Positions 9,315 through 19,007 of a DNA stretch of 64,000 nt are shown one piece after another. The first letter of the stretch is position 1; the number at the start of each line of letters is the position of its first letter. The notes under the pieces are model-generated. The model ran no database searches, was not told the origin of the DNA, and saw only the letters and a program-made list of their open reading frames with translations. The DNA lies in the NCBI RefSeq assembly GCF_001693515.2, contig NZ_CP042968.1, positions 3,534,001 to 3,598,000 on the forward strand, given 5' to 3'. Source of the DNA: Bradyrhizobium paxllaeri. GTDB taxonomy: Bacteria; Pseudomonadota; Alphaproteobacteria; Rhizobiales; Xanthobacteraceae. Position numbers and translations under genes: made by a program.

Positions 9315-10283
9315 ATGAGAGGGTTCTGGGCGGCACTGTCATTATCGTTCCTTCTCAGCCTCGCAGCCGCGCAGGCACAGACCTATCCCTCTCGTCCCAT
9401 CACCCTGATCGTCCCATTCCCGCCCGGCGGTTCGACCGACACCGCCGCGCGCATCATGGGCGAGCGGATGCGCGCAACGCTTGGCCAGTCCGTCGTCATC
9501 GAAAATGTCGGCGGCGCCGGCGGCAGCATCGGCGTCGGCCGCGTCGCGCGCGCCGCGCCTGACGGCTACACCTTCGACATCGGCCAGTGGGACACCCATG
9601 TCGGCAGCATCATCTACAAGCTCGACTACGATCTCGAAAAGGACTTTGAGCCGATCGCGCTGGTCTCGAACAATCCGCAGCTCATGGTCGCCAAGAAGGA
9701 CCTGCCGGCCAACACGCTCGGCGAACTCGTGGCGTGGATGAAGGACAATCCCGGCAAGATCAACTTCGTCAACCAGAACGCGGCGGCGAACGTCACTGGC
9801 GTGCTGTTCGAGAACCTGACCAGGCAGAAGGTGCAGTTCATTCCCTATCGCGGAGCGGGGCCAGCGATGACCGACCTCGTCTCGGGTACGGTCGATCTTT
9901 TGGTGGTGCAGGGCGCGGTGGCACTGCCGCAAATCCGCGCCGGCAAGATCAAGGCGCTCGCCAATCTCTCTCCCGCACGCTCGGCCTCGATGCCGGATAT
10001 TCCGACCGCGGACGAGAGCGGCGTGGCGGGCCTCTATATGTCCGGCTGGTTCGGCTTCTGGGCGCCCAAGGGGACGCCGAAGGAAATCATCGCCAAACTC
10101 AACGCGGCGACAACGGAGGCGCTGGCCGACCCGGCGATCCAGAAGCGCTTTTCGGAATTGGGCCTCGACGTCGCGCCACGCAACCAGCAGACACCGGAAG
10201 GGTTGGCCGCCTTCCAGAAGGCCGAGATCGAAAAATGGTGGCCGATCATCAAGGCCGCCGGCATCGGCACGCAGGCTCAGTGA
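9315..10283 (+). CDS. tripartite tricarboxylate transporter (TctC/Bug-type) substrate-binding protein
   Basis: Periplasmic binding protein of about 322 aa. A Sec signal peptide (MRGFWAALSLSFLLSLAAAQAQ) precedes the Bug-family start TYPSRPITLIVPFPPGGSTD. Other family marks are VIENVGGAGGSIGVG, AAPDGYTF and the C-terminal GLYMSGWFGFWAPKGTPKEI. Bug proteins bind carboxylates and aromatic acids and normally serve TctAB permeases; none is encoded near here. It shares an orientation and probably a transcript with the RraA-family gene upstream, which hints at a shared carboxylate substrate. ATG 9315 directly follows an in-frame GTG. Confidence 0.93.
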   Translation: MRGFWAALSLSFLLSLAAAQAQTYPSRPITLIVPFPPGGSTDTAARIMGERMRATLGQSVVIENVGGAGGSIGVGRVARAAPDGYTFDIGQWDTHVGSIIYKLDYDLEKDFEPIALVSNNPQLMVAKKDLPANTLGELVAWMKDNPGKINFVNQNAAANVTGVLFENLTRQKVQFIPYRGAGPAMTDLVSGTVDLLVVQGAVALPQIRAGKIKALANLSPARSASMPDIPTADESGVAGLYMSGWFGFWAPKGTPKEIIAKLNAATTEALADPAIQKRFSELGLDVAPRNQQTPEGLAAFQKAEIEKWWPIIKAAGIGTQAQ

Positions 10284-10649
10284 GCGTCGGCCGCGATCGT
10301 TCGGCCTGATCCCCGTCATTGCGAGGAGCTCGCGACAAAATTGCAAGGCAATTTTGCGCTGAAGCGACGAAGCAATCCATCCTTCCGTTATGCCGCGCGA
10401 TGGATTGCTTCGCTTCGCTCGCAATGACGGCGAGATTGCTCGGGCGCGACGAAGAATCGACCAGCGCAATATGGTTAGCGAATCCTTGCGACCGCGACTC
10501 GCAGGCCCCGCAATTTTACGATCCCTGTTCGAGTTTAACCTTTACGGCTCTTTAATTGCGCCGACGTAGGGTTCCTCTTGCGCAAGCTCCGGAGGGGGCG
10601 CGCGACCGGTCAGGATGGCCGGTACTTCGCGTATGCGTTGGAGTTCAGA
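10284..10649. other. intergenic stretch with a palindromic repeat
   Basis: Between the TctC-like gene and the motA-like gene. It contains the repeat at 10313-10430; the rest (10431-10649) should hold the promoter of the motor-protein pair, but I cannot point to a convincing -35/-10 pair. No coding signal is visible. Confidence 0.6.
10313..10430. repeat. palindromic intergenic repeat (CGTCATTGCGAG family)
   Basis: Outer arms CCGTCATTGCGAGGAGC and GCTCGCAATGACGG are inverted, with inner arms GAAGCAATCCATCC and GATGGATTGCTTC, giving a long hairpin. A truncated arm of the same family (GTTATTGCGAGCGCAGCGAC) sits at 30691-30710 beside the insertion sequence. This is a well-known kind of dispersed repeat in Bradyrhizobium genomes. 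Confidence 0.8.
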
Positions 10650-11423
10650 ATGGATATCACCACGCTCGTAGGTCTGCTCGCCGGCGTCATCGTATTGTCG
10701 ACGCTGATCCTGATGGGCGGTGATTTCCGGATGTTCTACGACATCCACGCCGTCATCATCATCTTCGGCGGTTCGTTCGCAGCGACGATGATCCGCTTTC
10801 CGCTCAGCGCGATCCTGCACGGCATGCCGCTCGGCGCGAAATTCGCTTTCACCATGAGCCGGCTCGCGGCGCGCGACCTGGTCGACGAACTGGCGCGCAT
10901 CGCCGAAATCGCTCGCAAGCAGGGCCCGGTCGGGCTGGAAAAGGTCGAGACCGACGAGCCGTTTCTCGCCAAGGGCATCCGCTACGTCGCCGACGGTTAC
11001 GATCTCGAATTTATCAGAGACAACATGGAGCGTGACCGCGACAATTTCCTGATGCACCTCAACGAGGGCTCGAAGATCTATCGGGCGATCGGCGACTGCG
11101 CGCCGGCGTTCGGCATGATCGGCACGCTGCTCGGCATGGTGCAGATGTTCTCGAACATGTCTGACCCATCGAAGCTCGGTCCGTTCATGGCGGTCGCCCT
11201 GCTAGCGACGCTGTACGGCGCGGTGGTTGCGAACCTGATCTGTTTGCCGATCGCCGACAAGCTGCATGGCAAGTTGATCGACGAGGAAACCAACCGCACG
11301 CTGATCATCGACGGCATCCTGATGATCCGCGATTCCAAAAGCCCGGCCTTGGTGCGTGAAATGCTGCTGGCCTATCTGCCCGAAAAGCATCGCCACGAGG
11401 AAGGCGAGCTGGTTCCGGCCTGA
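10650..11423 (+). CDS. MotA/PomA-type proton- or sodium-channel protein
   Basis: Inner-membrane stator subunit of 257 aa in the MotA/TolQ/ExbB family. Four hydrophobic helices are visible (near 1-20, 33-52, about 150-172 and 185-205). The family signature is CAPAFGMIGTLLGMVQMFSNM, followed by FMAVALLATLYGAVVANLI. ATG 10650 has GGAG seven bases upstream, and the product begins MDITTLVGLLAGVIVL like PomA proteins. A MotB-like partner follows after 33 bases. There are no other flagellar genes nearby, so this is an isolated stator pair; it could drive flagella encoded elsewhere. Confidence 0.88.
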   Translation: MDITTLVGLLAGVIVLSTLILMGGDFRMFYDIHAVIIIFGGSFAATMIRFPLSAILHGMPLGAKFAFTMSRLAARDLVDELARIAEIARKQGPVGLEKVETDEPFLAKGIRYVADGYDLEFIRDNMERDRDNFLMHLNEGSKIYRAIGDCAPAFGMIGTLLGMVQMFSNMSDPSKLGPFMAVALLATLYGAVVANLICLPIADKLHGKLIDEETNRTLIIDGILMIRDSKSPALVREMLLAYLPEKHRHEEGELVPA

Positions 11424-11456
11424 TCGGCTGAAAGCATCAAGGCGCGGACATAAAGC

Positions 11457-12284
11457 ATGGCCAAGAAAAAACGCGAAGAGGCGCATGGCGGTCACGGCTG
11501 GTTCGTGACCTTCGCCGACCTGATGGCGCTGCTCCTGTCGTTCTTCGTGATGCTGGTGGCGTTCTCCAGCCAGGACCAGCAGAAGCTCAAGATCGTCGCG
11601 GGCTCGATGCGCGAGGCGTTCGGCGTGCAGACCGAATCGCGGCATTCGGGCATCGTCGAATCCGACGGCCTGCCGACGCGGCCGAAGCTGAAGAATGTCG
11701 CGCATATTTCGCCCGAGGAGGCCTCCAACACTCCGACGCCCGACGAGAAGGATCGTCAGCGCGAATTCGGCGCCCGCCTGAAGGTCGACCGCGAGTTCGC
11801 GCTCGCCGCGGCCTCGTTGCGCCAGGCGCTGCAGGACATGCCGGAACTGACCGAAATGTCCAAGCACATCATGTTCGAGGAGACCAAAGAGGGCCTCAAT
11901 CTCGAAATCGTCGACCAGGATGGCCGCTCGATGTTCGCCGACGGCTCCAAGGTCCCGTATGACCGCACCCGCCGGCTGATCCAGAAACTGGCGGTGCCGC
12001 TGAAGGCGACGCCGCTGCGCGTCAACATCGTCGGCCATACCTCAGCGGGATTCGTGCCATCGCGGGGCGAATATAGTGCGTTCGATCTGTCGGCAGACCG
12101 CGCCAATGCCGTGCGCCAGATCCTCGAGCGCGAGGGGCTGCCGTCATCTCATATCTACGCCGTCGGCGGTCGCGCCGACAGCCAGCCGCTATTTCCCGAC
12201 GATCCGACATTGCCGGCAAACCGTCGCGTCACCATCACATTGATGCGCGAGAATCCACCGCTGCCGCCGAATCTGAAACCGTAA
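11457..12284 (+). CDS. MotB-like stator protein with OmpA peptidoglycan-binding domain
   Basis: Partner of the MotA-like protein just upstream. The 275-aa product has a short basic N-terminus (MAKKKREE), one membrane helix FADLMALLLSFFVMLVAF whose Asp corresponds to the ion-binding aspartate of MotB (FADLM), and a linker of about 120 residues. An OmpA-type domain covers about 155-270, with VNIVGHTSAG, LSADRANAVRQIL and NRRVTITLM anchoring the stator to peptidoglycan. Both the plug/linker region and the ion-binding Asp are intact, so a functional stator is expected. Confidence 0.9.
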   Translation: MAKKKREEAHGGHGWFVTFADLMALLLSFFVMLVAFSSQDQQKLKIVAGSMREAFGVQTESRHSGIVESDGLPTRPKLKNVAHISPEEASNTPTPDEKDRQREFGARLKVDREFALAAASLRQALQDMPELTEMSKHIMFEETKEGLNLEIVDQDGRSMFADGSKVPYDRTRRLIQKLAVPLKATPLRVNIVGHTSAGFVPSRGEYSAFDLSADRANAVRQILEREGLPSSHIYAVGGRADSQPLFPDDPTLPANRRVTITLMRENPPLPPNLKP

Positions 12285-12446
12285 CACGTCGGAACTACCA
12301 TAATACCATCTTGCCATTTCGATGGAATCAGCTTTGCGTAAGCTCCGCATCGCTGGTGGTGTTATGCTTGTCCGAGATTGACAGCTAGCGCGGAAGCGTC
12401 GATAGCCGCGCGGATCAATTCAACGACGAGAACGTTCTCTTCCACC

Positions 12447-14345
12447 ATGACTGTCAGCGTCACATCTACCGAGGCCCATGAGGGGCACGCGACCTCAGGC
12501 TTTTGGGCCCTGACGCTGGGCAGTATTGGCGTGGTGTTCGGCGATATCGGCACCTCGCCGCTGTACGCGTTTCGCGAGGCCGTCACGCACGCGGCCGAGG
12601 GCCAGCCGGTATCGCGCATCATCGTGCTCGGCGTGCTCTCGCTGATCCTGTGGTCGCTGTTCATTGTCGTGACCGCGAAATACGTGCTGCTGCTGTTGCG
12701 CGCCGACAACAACGGCGAGGGCGGTACGCTATCCCTGATGGCGCTGGGGCAGCGGGCGCTGGGCCGCCGGAGCTGGGTATTGCTGGCGTTGGGCGTCGTC
12801 GGCGCCTCGATGTTCATCGGCGATTCCATGATCACGCCGGCGATCTCGGTATTGTCGGCGGTCGAAGGTCTCAAGCTCGTCACGCCGGCGTTCGAGCATT
12901 ACGTCGTGCCGCTGACGATCTTTATTCTGGTCGTGCTGTTCTCAGTGCAGAGCAGCGGCACCGCGCGCGTCGCCTCCGCTTTCGGGCCGGTCATGGTGGT
13001 CTGGTTTGCGACGCTGACCCTACTGGGTCTCATCCATATCAGCGACGATCCCACGGTGCTCTACGCGATCAATCCCTGGTACGCGATCCAGTTCATGCTT
13101 TCCCACGGCACCATCGGATTGGTGACGATGGGCCTGGTGTTTCTGGCCGTGACCGGCGGCGAGGCGCTTTATGCCGACCTCGGCCATTTCGGACGCAAGC
13201 CGATCCAGACCGGCTGGTTCTATTTCGTGATGCCGGCGCTCCTGATCAACTACTTCGGGCAGGGCGCGCTGGTGTTGGCCGACCCGTCGGCGATCGCAAA
13301 TCCGTTCTACCGGCTGGTTCCCGGAATGCTGCTGTTGCCGATGGTAGTGCTGGCGACTGCGGCGACGGTCATCGCCAGCCAGGCGGTGATCACGGGCGCG
13401 TTTTCGCTGATCCGGCAGGCGGTGCAGCTCGGCCTCCTGCCGCGATTCGAGGTGCGCTACACTTCGGAGTCGCATGCCGGCCAGATCTATCTGCCGCGCG
13501 TCAACCGGCTGCTGTTGATCGGAGTCGTGCTGCTGGTCCTGTTGTTCCGCACCTCGAGCGGCCTCGCTTCGGCCTATGGCATCGCCGTCTCCACGACCAT
13601 GGTGGTCGACGGCATCATGGGCTTTGTCGTGATCTGGAAGTTGTGGAACTGGCGCGCGGCGACGGCCGCGGCCGTGATCCTGCCCCTCGTCATCGTCGAC
13701 ACCAGTTTCTTTGCCGCAAACCTGTTGAAGCTGCTCGAAGGCGCCTGGGTGCCGCTGCTGTTTGGCGTTGCGGTCGCAGTGATGATCTGGACCTGGCGCC
13801 GCGGCGCCGCGATCCTGACCGCCAAGACGCGCCGCATCGAGGTGCCGCTGGCGGACCTGATCAAGAGCCTGGAAAAGCGTCCGCCTCACATCGTCAAGGG
13901 CACGGCGGTATTCCTGACCTCCGATCCGAGCTTCGTGCCGACCGCGATGATGCACAATCTCAAGCACAACAAGGTGCTGCACGAGCACAATGTGATCCTG
14001 ACCATCGAGACGGCACAGACGCCGCGCGTCGACCTGTCCGAGCGGGTCAAGATGGAGAGCATCAGCGAGAAGTTCTCCACGGTGCGGCTGCGATTCGGCT
14101 TCATGGAATCGCCGAACGTGCCGAAGGCGCTGGTAATCGCGCGCAAGCTCGGCTGGCAGTTCGACATCATGGCGACGTCATTTTTCGTGTCGCGGCGGTC
14201 GCTGAAGCCGTCGGCGCAGTCGGGCATGCCGCTGTGGCAGGATCATCTGTTCATCGCGATGAGCCGGTCGGCGAACGACGCGACCGACTACTTCCAGATC
14301 CCGACCGGACGGGTGGTCGAGGTCGGAACTCAGGTAACCATCTGA
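12447..14345 (+). CDS. kup: KUP-type potassium uptake protein (first copy)
   Basis: Multi-pass K+/H+ symporter of 632 aa. The N-terminal signature [20 protein letters not shown] is diagnostic for the KUP/HAK/KT family; twelve hydrophobic segments follow, then a cytoplasmic C-terminal domain of about 170 residues. ATG 12447 is preferred; an in-frame TTG at 12378 would add 23 residues before the family start. A second copy lies 156 bases downstream in the same direction, and the two share an identical last 27 residues ending VEVGTQVTI. This points to tandem duplication, with divergence concentrated in the membrane part. Confidence 0.94.
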   Translation: MTVSVTSTEAHEGHATSGFWALTLGSIGVVFGDIGTSPLYAFREAVTHAAEGQPVSRIIVLGVLSLILWSLFIVVTAKYVLLLLRADNNGEGGTLSLMALGQRALGRRSWVLLALGVVGASMFIGDSMITPAISVLSAVEGLKLVTPAFEHYVVPLTIFILVVLFSVQSSGTARVASAFGPVMVVWFATLTLLGLIHISDDPTVLYAINPWYAIQFMLSHGTIGLVTMGLVFLAVTGGEALYADLGHFGRKPIQTGWFYFVMPALLINYFGQGALVLADPSAIANPFYRLVPGMLLLPMVVLATAATVIASQAVITGAFSLIRQAVQLGLLPRFEVRYTSESHAGQIYLPRVNRLLLIGVVLLVLLFRTSSGLASAYGIAVSTTMVVDGIMGFVVIWKLWNWRAATAAAVILPLVIVDTSFFAANLLKLLEGAWVPLLFGVAVAVMIWTWRRGAAILTAKTRRIEVPLADLIKSLEKRPPHIVKGTAVFLTSDPSFVPTAMMHNLKHNKVLHEHNVILTIETAQTPRVDLSERVKMESISEKFSTVRLRFGFMESPNVPKALVIARKLGWQFDIMATSFFVSRRSLKPSAQSGMPLWQDHLFIAMSRSANDATDYFQIPTGRVVEVGTQVTI

Positions 14346-14501
14346 ATTAACTTCGAAAATTTTCGTCGGAACCTGTCGTCATCCATGCGGACGGCGCATA
14401 CCGGAGGCCTGAATTCCGGCTAACCTCCCGGCGGTCCCGGGAGTATAGGGCTGCGCTTCTGCACTTGTGCAGTGCGGTAAACAGCCGAGGCCCTAGCCCC
14501 C

Positions 14502-16427
14502 ATGTCAGTCCAGTTTGCGATCACCGCGGCGGAAACGCCCGCGGCCAACGGTCATGGCGAAGCGCATTCCACCGCTACCTTCAAGGCCCTGATGCTCGGC
14601 AGCATCGGCGTCGTCTATGGCGACATCGGCACCAGCCCCCTGTACGCGCTGCGCGAAGCGGTGGTGGCGGCGAGCGAGGGCTCGACCGCGGCGACGTCGC
14701 AGGCCGTGCTCGGGGTGCTCTCGCTGATCCTGTGGGCGCTGATCGTGGTGGTGACGCTGAAATACGTCGTCATCCTCCTGCGCGCCGACAATAATGGCGA
14801 GGGCGGGACGCTGGCGCTGATGGCGCTGGCGCAGCGCGCGGTGGGGAAGGGCGGGGCCACGATCGTGCTGCTCGGCATCATCTCCGGCGCGCTGTTTTAC
14901 GGCGACGCTGTGCTGACGCCGGCGCTGTCCGTGCTGTCCGCGATCGAAGGCATGAAGCTGATCACCGTGTCCTTCGAACATTATGTCGTGCCGCTGACGC
15001 TGGTCATTCTAGTTGCGCTGTTTGCCGTGCAGTCCCACGGCACCGCCCGCGTGGCTGCGTTCTTCGGGCCGATCATGTGCGTCTGGTTCGCCGTGATCGC
15101 GATCGCGGCCGTGCCGCAGATCGCGCGCCATCCCGAAGTGCTTCAGGCCTTCAATCCGCTCTATGCCGTCTCCTTCATGCTCCATCACGGCCTGATCGGC
15201 TTCGTGACGCTGGGCGCGGTGTTTCTCGCCGTGACCGGTGCGGAGGCGCTCTATGCCGACCTCGGCCATTTCGGCAAGCGACCGATCCAGACCGCCTGGC
15301 TCTTCATCGTGCTGCCGTCGCTGGCGGTGAATTATCTGGGGCAGGGCGCGCTCTTGATCGCCAATCCCAAGGCGATCGAGAATCCGTTCTTCCTGATGTT
15401 TCCGGAGTGGGCGCTGATCCCGATGGTGGCGCTGGCGACGGTGGCGACCGTGATCGCGAGCCAGGCCGTCATTACCGGCGCCTATTCGCTGACGCGCCAG
15501 GCGATCCAGCTCGGCCTGATGCCGCGGTTCGAAATCCGCCACACCTCGGAAGCCCATTCCGGCCAGATCTACATTCCCCGCATCAACCTGCTGCTGTTTC
15601 TGGCGGTGATCCTGCTGGTGGTCCTGTTCCGCTCGTCGAGCGCGCTGGCCTCGGCCTACGGCATCTCCGTCACCGGGACCATGGTGGTCACGGCGATGAT
15701 GGGCTTCGTCGTGATCTGGCGGGTCTGGAAATGGTCGCCGATCGCGGCCGCCGCCCTGATCGCGCCGTTCCTGTTCCTCGACGTCACCTTCCTCGCCGCC
15801 AACCTCTTGAAGGTATTGGAGGGCGGCTGGGTGCCGCTGGCGCTCGGTGGTGTCGTGATGCTCTTGATGTACACGTGGCGGCGCGGCAGCCGGCTTTTGT
15901 TCGAGAAATCGCGCAAGCTGGAATTCCCGCTGGCCGACCTGGTGGCGATGCTGGAGAAGCGGCCGCCGCAGCGGGTGCCGGGCACCGCGGTGTTCCTCAC
16001 TTCCGATCCCGATTGCGCGCCGACGGCGCTGATGCACAGTCTCAAGCACTACAAGGTGCTGCACGAGAAGAACGTCATTCTGACCATCGAGACCGCGCCG
16101 ACGCCGCGGATCGACGATGTCGAGCGGGTGCGGATGGAGCAGCTCAGCGAGACGTTCTCGCGGGTCACGCTCAAATTCGGCTTCATGGAATCGCCGAACG
16201 TGCCGAAGACCCTGGCGATCGCCCGCAAGCTCGGCTGGCAGTTCGACATCATGTCGACCTCGTTCTTCCTGTCCCGCCGCGCGCTGAAGCCGGCCGCCCA
16301 TTCCGGCATGCCGCGCTGGCAGGATCTCCTGTTCATCCGCCTCAGCCGCTCCGCCAACGATGCCACCGATTATTTCCAGATCCCGACCGGGCGCGTGGTC
16401 GAAGTGGGAACGCAGGTCACGATCTAA
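14502..16427 (+). CDS. kup: KUP-type potassium uptake protein (second copy)
   Basis: A 641-aa paralogue of the preceding gene with the same KUP signature ([20 protein letters not shown]), membrane domain and cytoplasmic tail ([20 protein letters not shown]). ATG 14502 gives a protein of usual KUP length. The 156-base gap from copy one is enough for a separate promoter. KUP proteins commonly provide K+ uptake at low pH or high osmolarity; two adjacent copies may differ in affinity or regulation, which sequence alone cannot show. Confidence 0.94.
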   Translation: MSVQFAITAAETPAANGHGEAHSTATFKALMLGSIGVVYGDIGTSPLYALREAVVAASEGSTAATSQAVLGVLSLILWALIVVVTLKYVVILLRADNNGEGGTLALMALAQRAVGKGGATIVLLGIISGALFYGDAVLTPALSVLSAIEGMKLITVSFEHYVVPLTLVILVALFAVQSHGTARVAAFFGPIMCVWFAVIAIAAVPQIARHPEVLQAFNPLYAVSFMLHHGLIGFVTLGAVFLAVTGAEALYADLGHFGKRPIQTAWLFIVLPSLAVNYLGQGALLIANPKAIENPFFLMFPEWALIPMVALATVATVIASQAVITGAYSLTRQAIQLGLMPRFEIRHTSEAHSGQIYIPRINLLLFLAVILLVVLFRSSSALASAYGISVTGTMVVTAMMGFVVIWRVWKWSPIAAAALIAPFLFLDVTFLAANLLKVLEGGWVPLALGGVVMLLMYTWRRGSRLLFEKSRKLEFPLADLVAMLEKRPPQRVPGTAVFLTSDPDCAPTALMHSLKHYKVLHEKNVILTIETAPTPRIDDVERVRMEQLSETFSRVTLKFGFMESPNVPKTLAIARKLGWQFDIMSTSFFLSRRALKPAAHSGMPRWQDLLFIRLSRSANDATDYFQIPTGRVVEVGTQVTI

Positions 16428-16497
16428 GAGCATGATCTGGACCCGCAGGGCCGCGTTAGCGCAAAGTGGGTACCGATTTTCCGAAAAGATCATGCTC
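16428..16497. repeat. palindromic repeat GAGCATGATC…GATCATGCTC
   Basis: Perfect 10-base terminal arms (GAGCATGATC at 16428, GATCATGCTC ending 16497) enclose CAAAGTGGGTACCGATTTTC. I recognise this as a dispersed element of Bradyrhizobium and related Rhizobiales. It begins on the base after the kup stop codon. Confidence 0.8.
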
Positions 16498-16511
16498 AAA
16501 TCAAAGAGATA

Positions 16512-16549
16512 GAGCGGGATGACGTTTCGAAGAAAAGTCATTCCCGCTC
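16512..16549. repeat. inverted repeat GAGCGGGATGAC/GTCATTCCCGCTC
   Basis: Arms of 12 and 13 bases with one bulged base and a 13-base loop. It abuts the GAGCATGATC element and probably belongs to the same composite repeat; a terminator role for kup is possible, but there is no T-tract. Confidence 0.6.
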
Positions 16550-16831
16550 CAGGGGCCCGGACCCCACAAGTTCCGCTTATGTTGTCGCAAGACGGCAACA
16601 GCTTGACTGTTTCTGAGGCGGAGCAGAACATCTGACTCCACACGCATCCCGGTTTGGATCAGGCTCTTGACACCGGAGGGCGGCGGATCGAAGTTTCGTC
16701 CCGCCGGCCGCAGGCGCGAATGCTTGCGGCATTTCATGCCAGACCGTGGGACAGTGCTCGGAAGCTCAGGCTGAAGCCTTGAGTGGCAAATATTCCGATG
16801 CGATGATGTGGTATTGTGAGGAGTAGCGCAA

Positions 16832-17389
16832 ATGAGTTTCATCCGCGCGAACGACCATCCCAACCCCGATGATCCCCAAGATCCGCTGTACTACGCCCCG
16901 CGCTCGGCGCGCAGCATGGCGAACCCGCGACCCAACGAGACACCGCAGACGGGATCGCACCATTTTCCTGCCGATCCCCCTTTGTCGCGTTTTGACGAGA
17001 TGCGCGAAAAGGCCTTCGCCAAATCCACCCGTCCGCTGGAATCCCAGTTCATTTACGAACGCCGTCCGTCACGCGGACTGCTCGCCGCGGGTGCCATTGC
17101 TGCAGTGGTCGGCGCAACTGTGATCGTGGCGCTCGTGTTGCTAAATATGCCTCCGAGGTCGAAAAGTGAGCCCTCGGAACTGGCCGTTTCCATTTCCACC
17201 CCTGCATTGGCTACGCCGGCGCAAGCGACGTCCAAGGAAGACTCCCAGGCACTGCTCCAGGGATTCAAGCAGTTTCAATCAATGCAAGGAAGCGAAGATC
17301 CGGCTGCTTCCGAACCCGGTGGAGCGGCCAAAGCAGCGCCCGAAAAACCCTTGCTCGAAAAATTCATTCAGTGGGAGCAAAGGAAATAG
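16832..17389 (+). CDS. hypothetical single-pass membrane protein
   Basis: A 185-aa protein with a strong GAGGAG ribosome-binding site eight bases before ATG 16832. Residues 1-75 are polar and proline-rich (ANDHPNPDDPQDPLYYAP), residues about 82-105 form one membrane helix (LLAAGAIAAVVGATVIVALVLL), and the remainder is a low-complexity Ser/Ala/Pro/Glu tail ending LLEKFIQWEQRK. The likely topology is cytoplasmic N-terminus and periplasmic tail. No enzymatic motif is seen; the overall form resembles conserved Bradyrhizobium proteins of unknown role. Confidence 0.7.
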   Translation: MSFIRANDHPNPDDPQDPLYYAPRSARSMANPRPNETPQTGSHHFPADPPLSRFDEMREKAFAKSTRPLESQFIYERRPSRGLLAAGAIAAVVGATVIVALVLLNMPPRSKSEPSELAVSISTPALATPAQATSKEDSQALLQGFKQFQSMQGSEDPAASEPGGAAKAAPEKPLLEKFIQWEQRK

Positions 17390-17399
17390 CGAAACGCTG

Positions 17400-18776
17400 C
17401 TATCCGCGGATTGCCGCATTGGCTTTCTCGGCGGCGTTCGTCATCGCAATCTTGGCCGGTTTTGCGCCAGTGACCACTTCATTCACGCCGATCATGAAGG
17501 CGTCCAGGATAGGTCTCGAGAGCGGATGGAAAAGGATCGCCTTGGCGCGGTCGACATCGGCATTCTGCAAATTGGTCAGCGCTGCCTCCGCGGCTTGCGC
17601 GCCAAACGCCTTCTTGAAGCCATTGCTCGACCAGGCCGACACGCGTGTCGTCGCCAGTCCCGCCGCGGCGGTCAGCATCGAGGTCGGCTTGCTTGTCGCC
17701 CACAGCAGGAACAGGAAAGCCGCCCGCTTGTGTCGTGACCTGGAATTGATGCACGCCTGCCAGTGCGACATGAACGGCACGGACGTGCGTCCCGGGACAT
17801 GTGGGAAGGGAGCAAACATGGCCCGCCCGGCAACTTGGCTTCTTGCCGGATTGGAGATGTCGGTAGCGAAATTGCTGCTGTCGATCGCTATCGCCGTTCT
17901 GCGTTGCAGGAAGTCGTCCAGCACGTGGTACCATTCGTAGCCGCTGATGCCGCCAGGCCCGGCCTGGCTGAGCAACTGACCGTACATCTCGATGGCCGCG
18001 ATTGCCTCGGGGCTCGCGAATGCGGCCCTGTTGTCCTTGACCATGTCGGCGCCATAAGAGAACACGAAGCTCATTGCCGGCACCGACGAATTGCCGCCGG
18101 CCTGCGCCCGCATGGCAATACCGGACATCTCATTGGTCTTGATTGCGTTGGCGGTGACAAGCAGCTCTTCGAAAGTGCGGGGGACAGACAGGTTCTTGGC
18201 GGCCAACGCATCGCCGTTGATGAACAAGGTCACCGCCTCCGAGGTGATCGGCATGGCGTAGCGTTCGCCGTCGCGCCAGAGCGGAAAGGCGCGGGCCGTC
18301 TTCAGAAGGTCACCCTCGTCATACCAGGCGAGATCGGTCAGCGACTTGTCGGCATAATAGGCGCTCAGCGGCTCGAGCCATCCTCCCGAGATGCCCTGGC
18401 CATAGGTCGTGTACATGAAGACGTCGGGTGTGCTGTCACGACGGTTGAGCTGGATCGGCAGCGCGCCCAGATACGTGGTCTCCAACCGGAAGTCGGGAAC
18501 GACATTGATGCCGGTGAGCTCGGTGAAATCAGGCAAGAACGGAGTGATCGCGTTCGTCCAGGGATGGATCGCGCCTGCGAGCGTGATCGTCTGCCCGGAA
18601 AATTGTTTCCAGCCGATCGCGGCGCCGGCATAGTCCGCGGCGGCGTCCTTTGCGAAACCTCGCCTCGGCAGCATGGTGAGGGCACCCGCCGCACCCAATG
18701 CCTTGACGAAGCTGCGTCGGCTGGCCGACCCTGAATTACGCCGCGACTTTTCCGGCAATTTTTCATTTGGAGCCAT
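17400..18776 (-). CDS. Tat-exported ABC-type extracellular solute-binding protein (family 1)
   Basis: Periplasmic binding protein of 458 aa. The N-terminus carries a twin-arginine signal (SASRRSFVKALGAAGALTML), so it is exported folded. The mature part has the cluster B (sugar or polyol) binding-protein layout: ITLAGAIHPWTNAITPFLPD, DVFMYTTYGQG, a central AIEMYGQLL helix, and a C-terminal region with ATSKPTSMLTAAAGLATTRVS. The ligand cannot be predicted. No ABC permease or ATPase is encoded on either side, so it is an orphan. It converges on the hypothetical gene with a ten-base gap and diverges from the histidine kinase. Confidence 0.85.
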   Translation of the reverse strand: MAPNEKLPEKSRRNSGSASRRSFVKALGAAGALTMLPRRGFAKDAAADYAGAAIGWKQFSGQTITLAGAIHPWTNAITPFLPDFTELTGINVVPDFRLETTYLGALPIQLNRRDSTPDVFMYTTYGQGISGGWLEPLSAYYADKSLTDLAWYDEGDLLKTARAFPLWRDGERYAMPITSEAVTLFINGDALAAKNLSVPRTFEELLVTANAIKTNEMSGIAMRAQAGGNSSVPAMSFVFSYGADMVKDNRAAFASPEAIAAIEMYGQLLSQAGPGGISGYEWYHVLDDFLQRRTAIAIDSSNFATDISNPARSQVAGRAMFAPFPHVPGRTSVPFMSHWQACINSRSRHKRAAFLFLLWATSKPTSMLTAAAGLATTRVSAWSSNGFKKAFGAQAAEAALTNLQNADVDRAKAILFHPLSRPILDAFMIGVNEVVTGAKPAKIAMTNAAEKANAAIRG

Positions 18777-19007
18777 GTCGTCTGCTCCTGCCAGTGGATC
18801 GGCCTTCGCAACACGAAAGGCCGGGTCTTAGCCGTGACGTTGTGGCCCCTTGCGAGGGGACTGACGGGCCGGTGTAATCTGCGCGGTTGAGCGCGCCGGT
18901 TCCCGTCTCATCTACGCGGACCGTAGCTGTATTTTCATTATATTAGCAATACTCTGCGTCGGCATCAGAAAACAATTGCTCACGCGAGCATCGAAGACTT
19001 TAGGCCA

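Larger units (their letters stand above)
16428..16831. other. 404-base intergenic region with two hairpin-forming repeats
   Basis: Starts directly at the kup stop with the GAGCATGATC palindrome (16428-16497), followed by a second inverted repeat (16512-16549). The remaining 280 bases show no convincing coding region; a GAGGAG ribosome-binding site at 16818-16823 serves the next gene. Confidence 0.6.

Noticed and set aside
15009..16643. A 544-codon minus-strand frame opposite the second kup
   Set aside because: Shadow of the Kup membrane-protein codons; same pattern as the frame opposite the first kup at 13020-13988.
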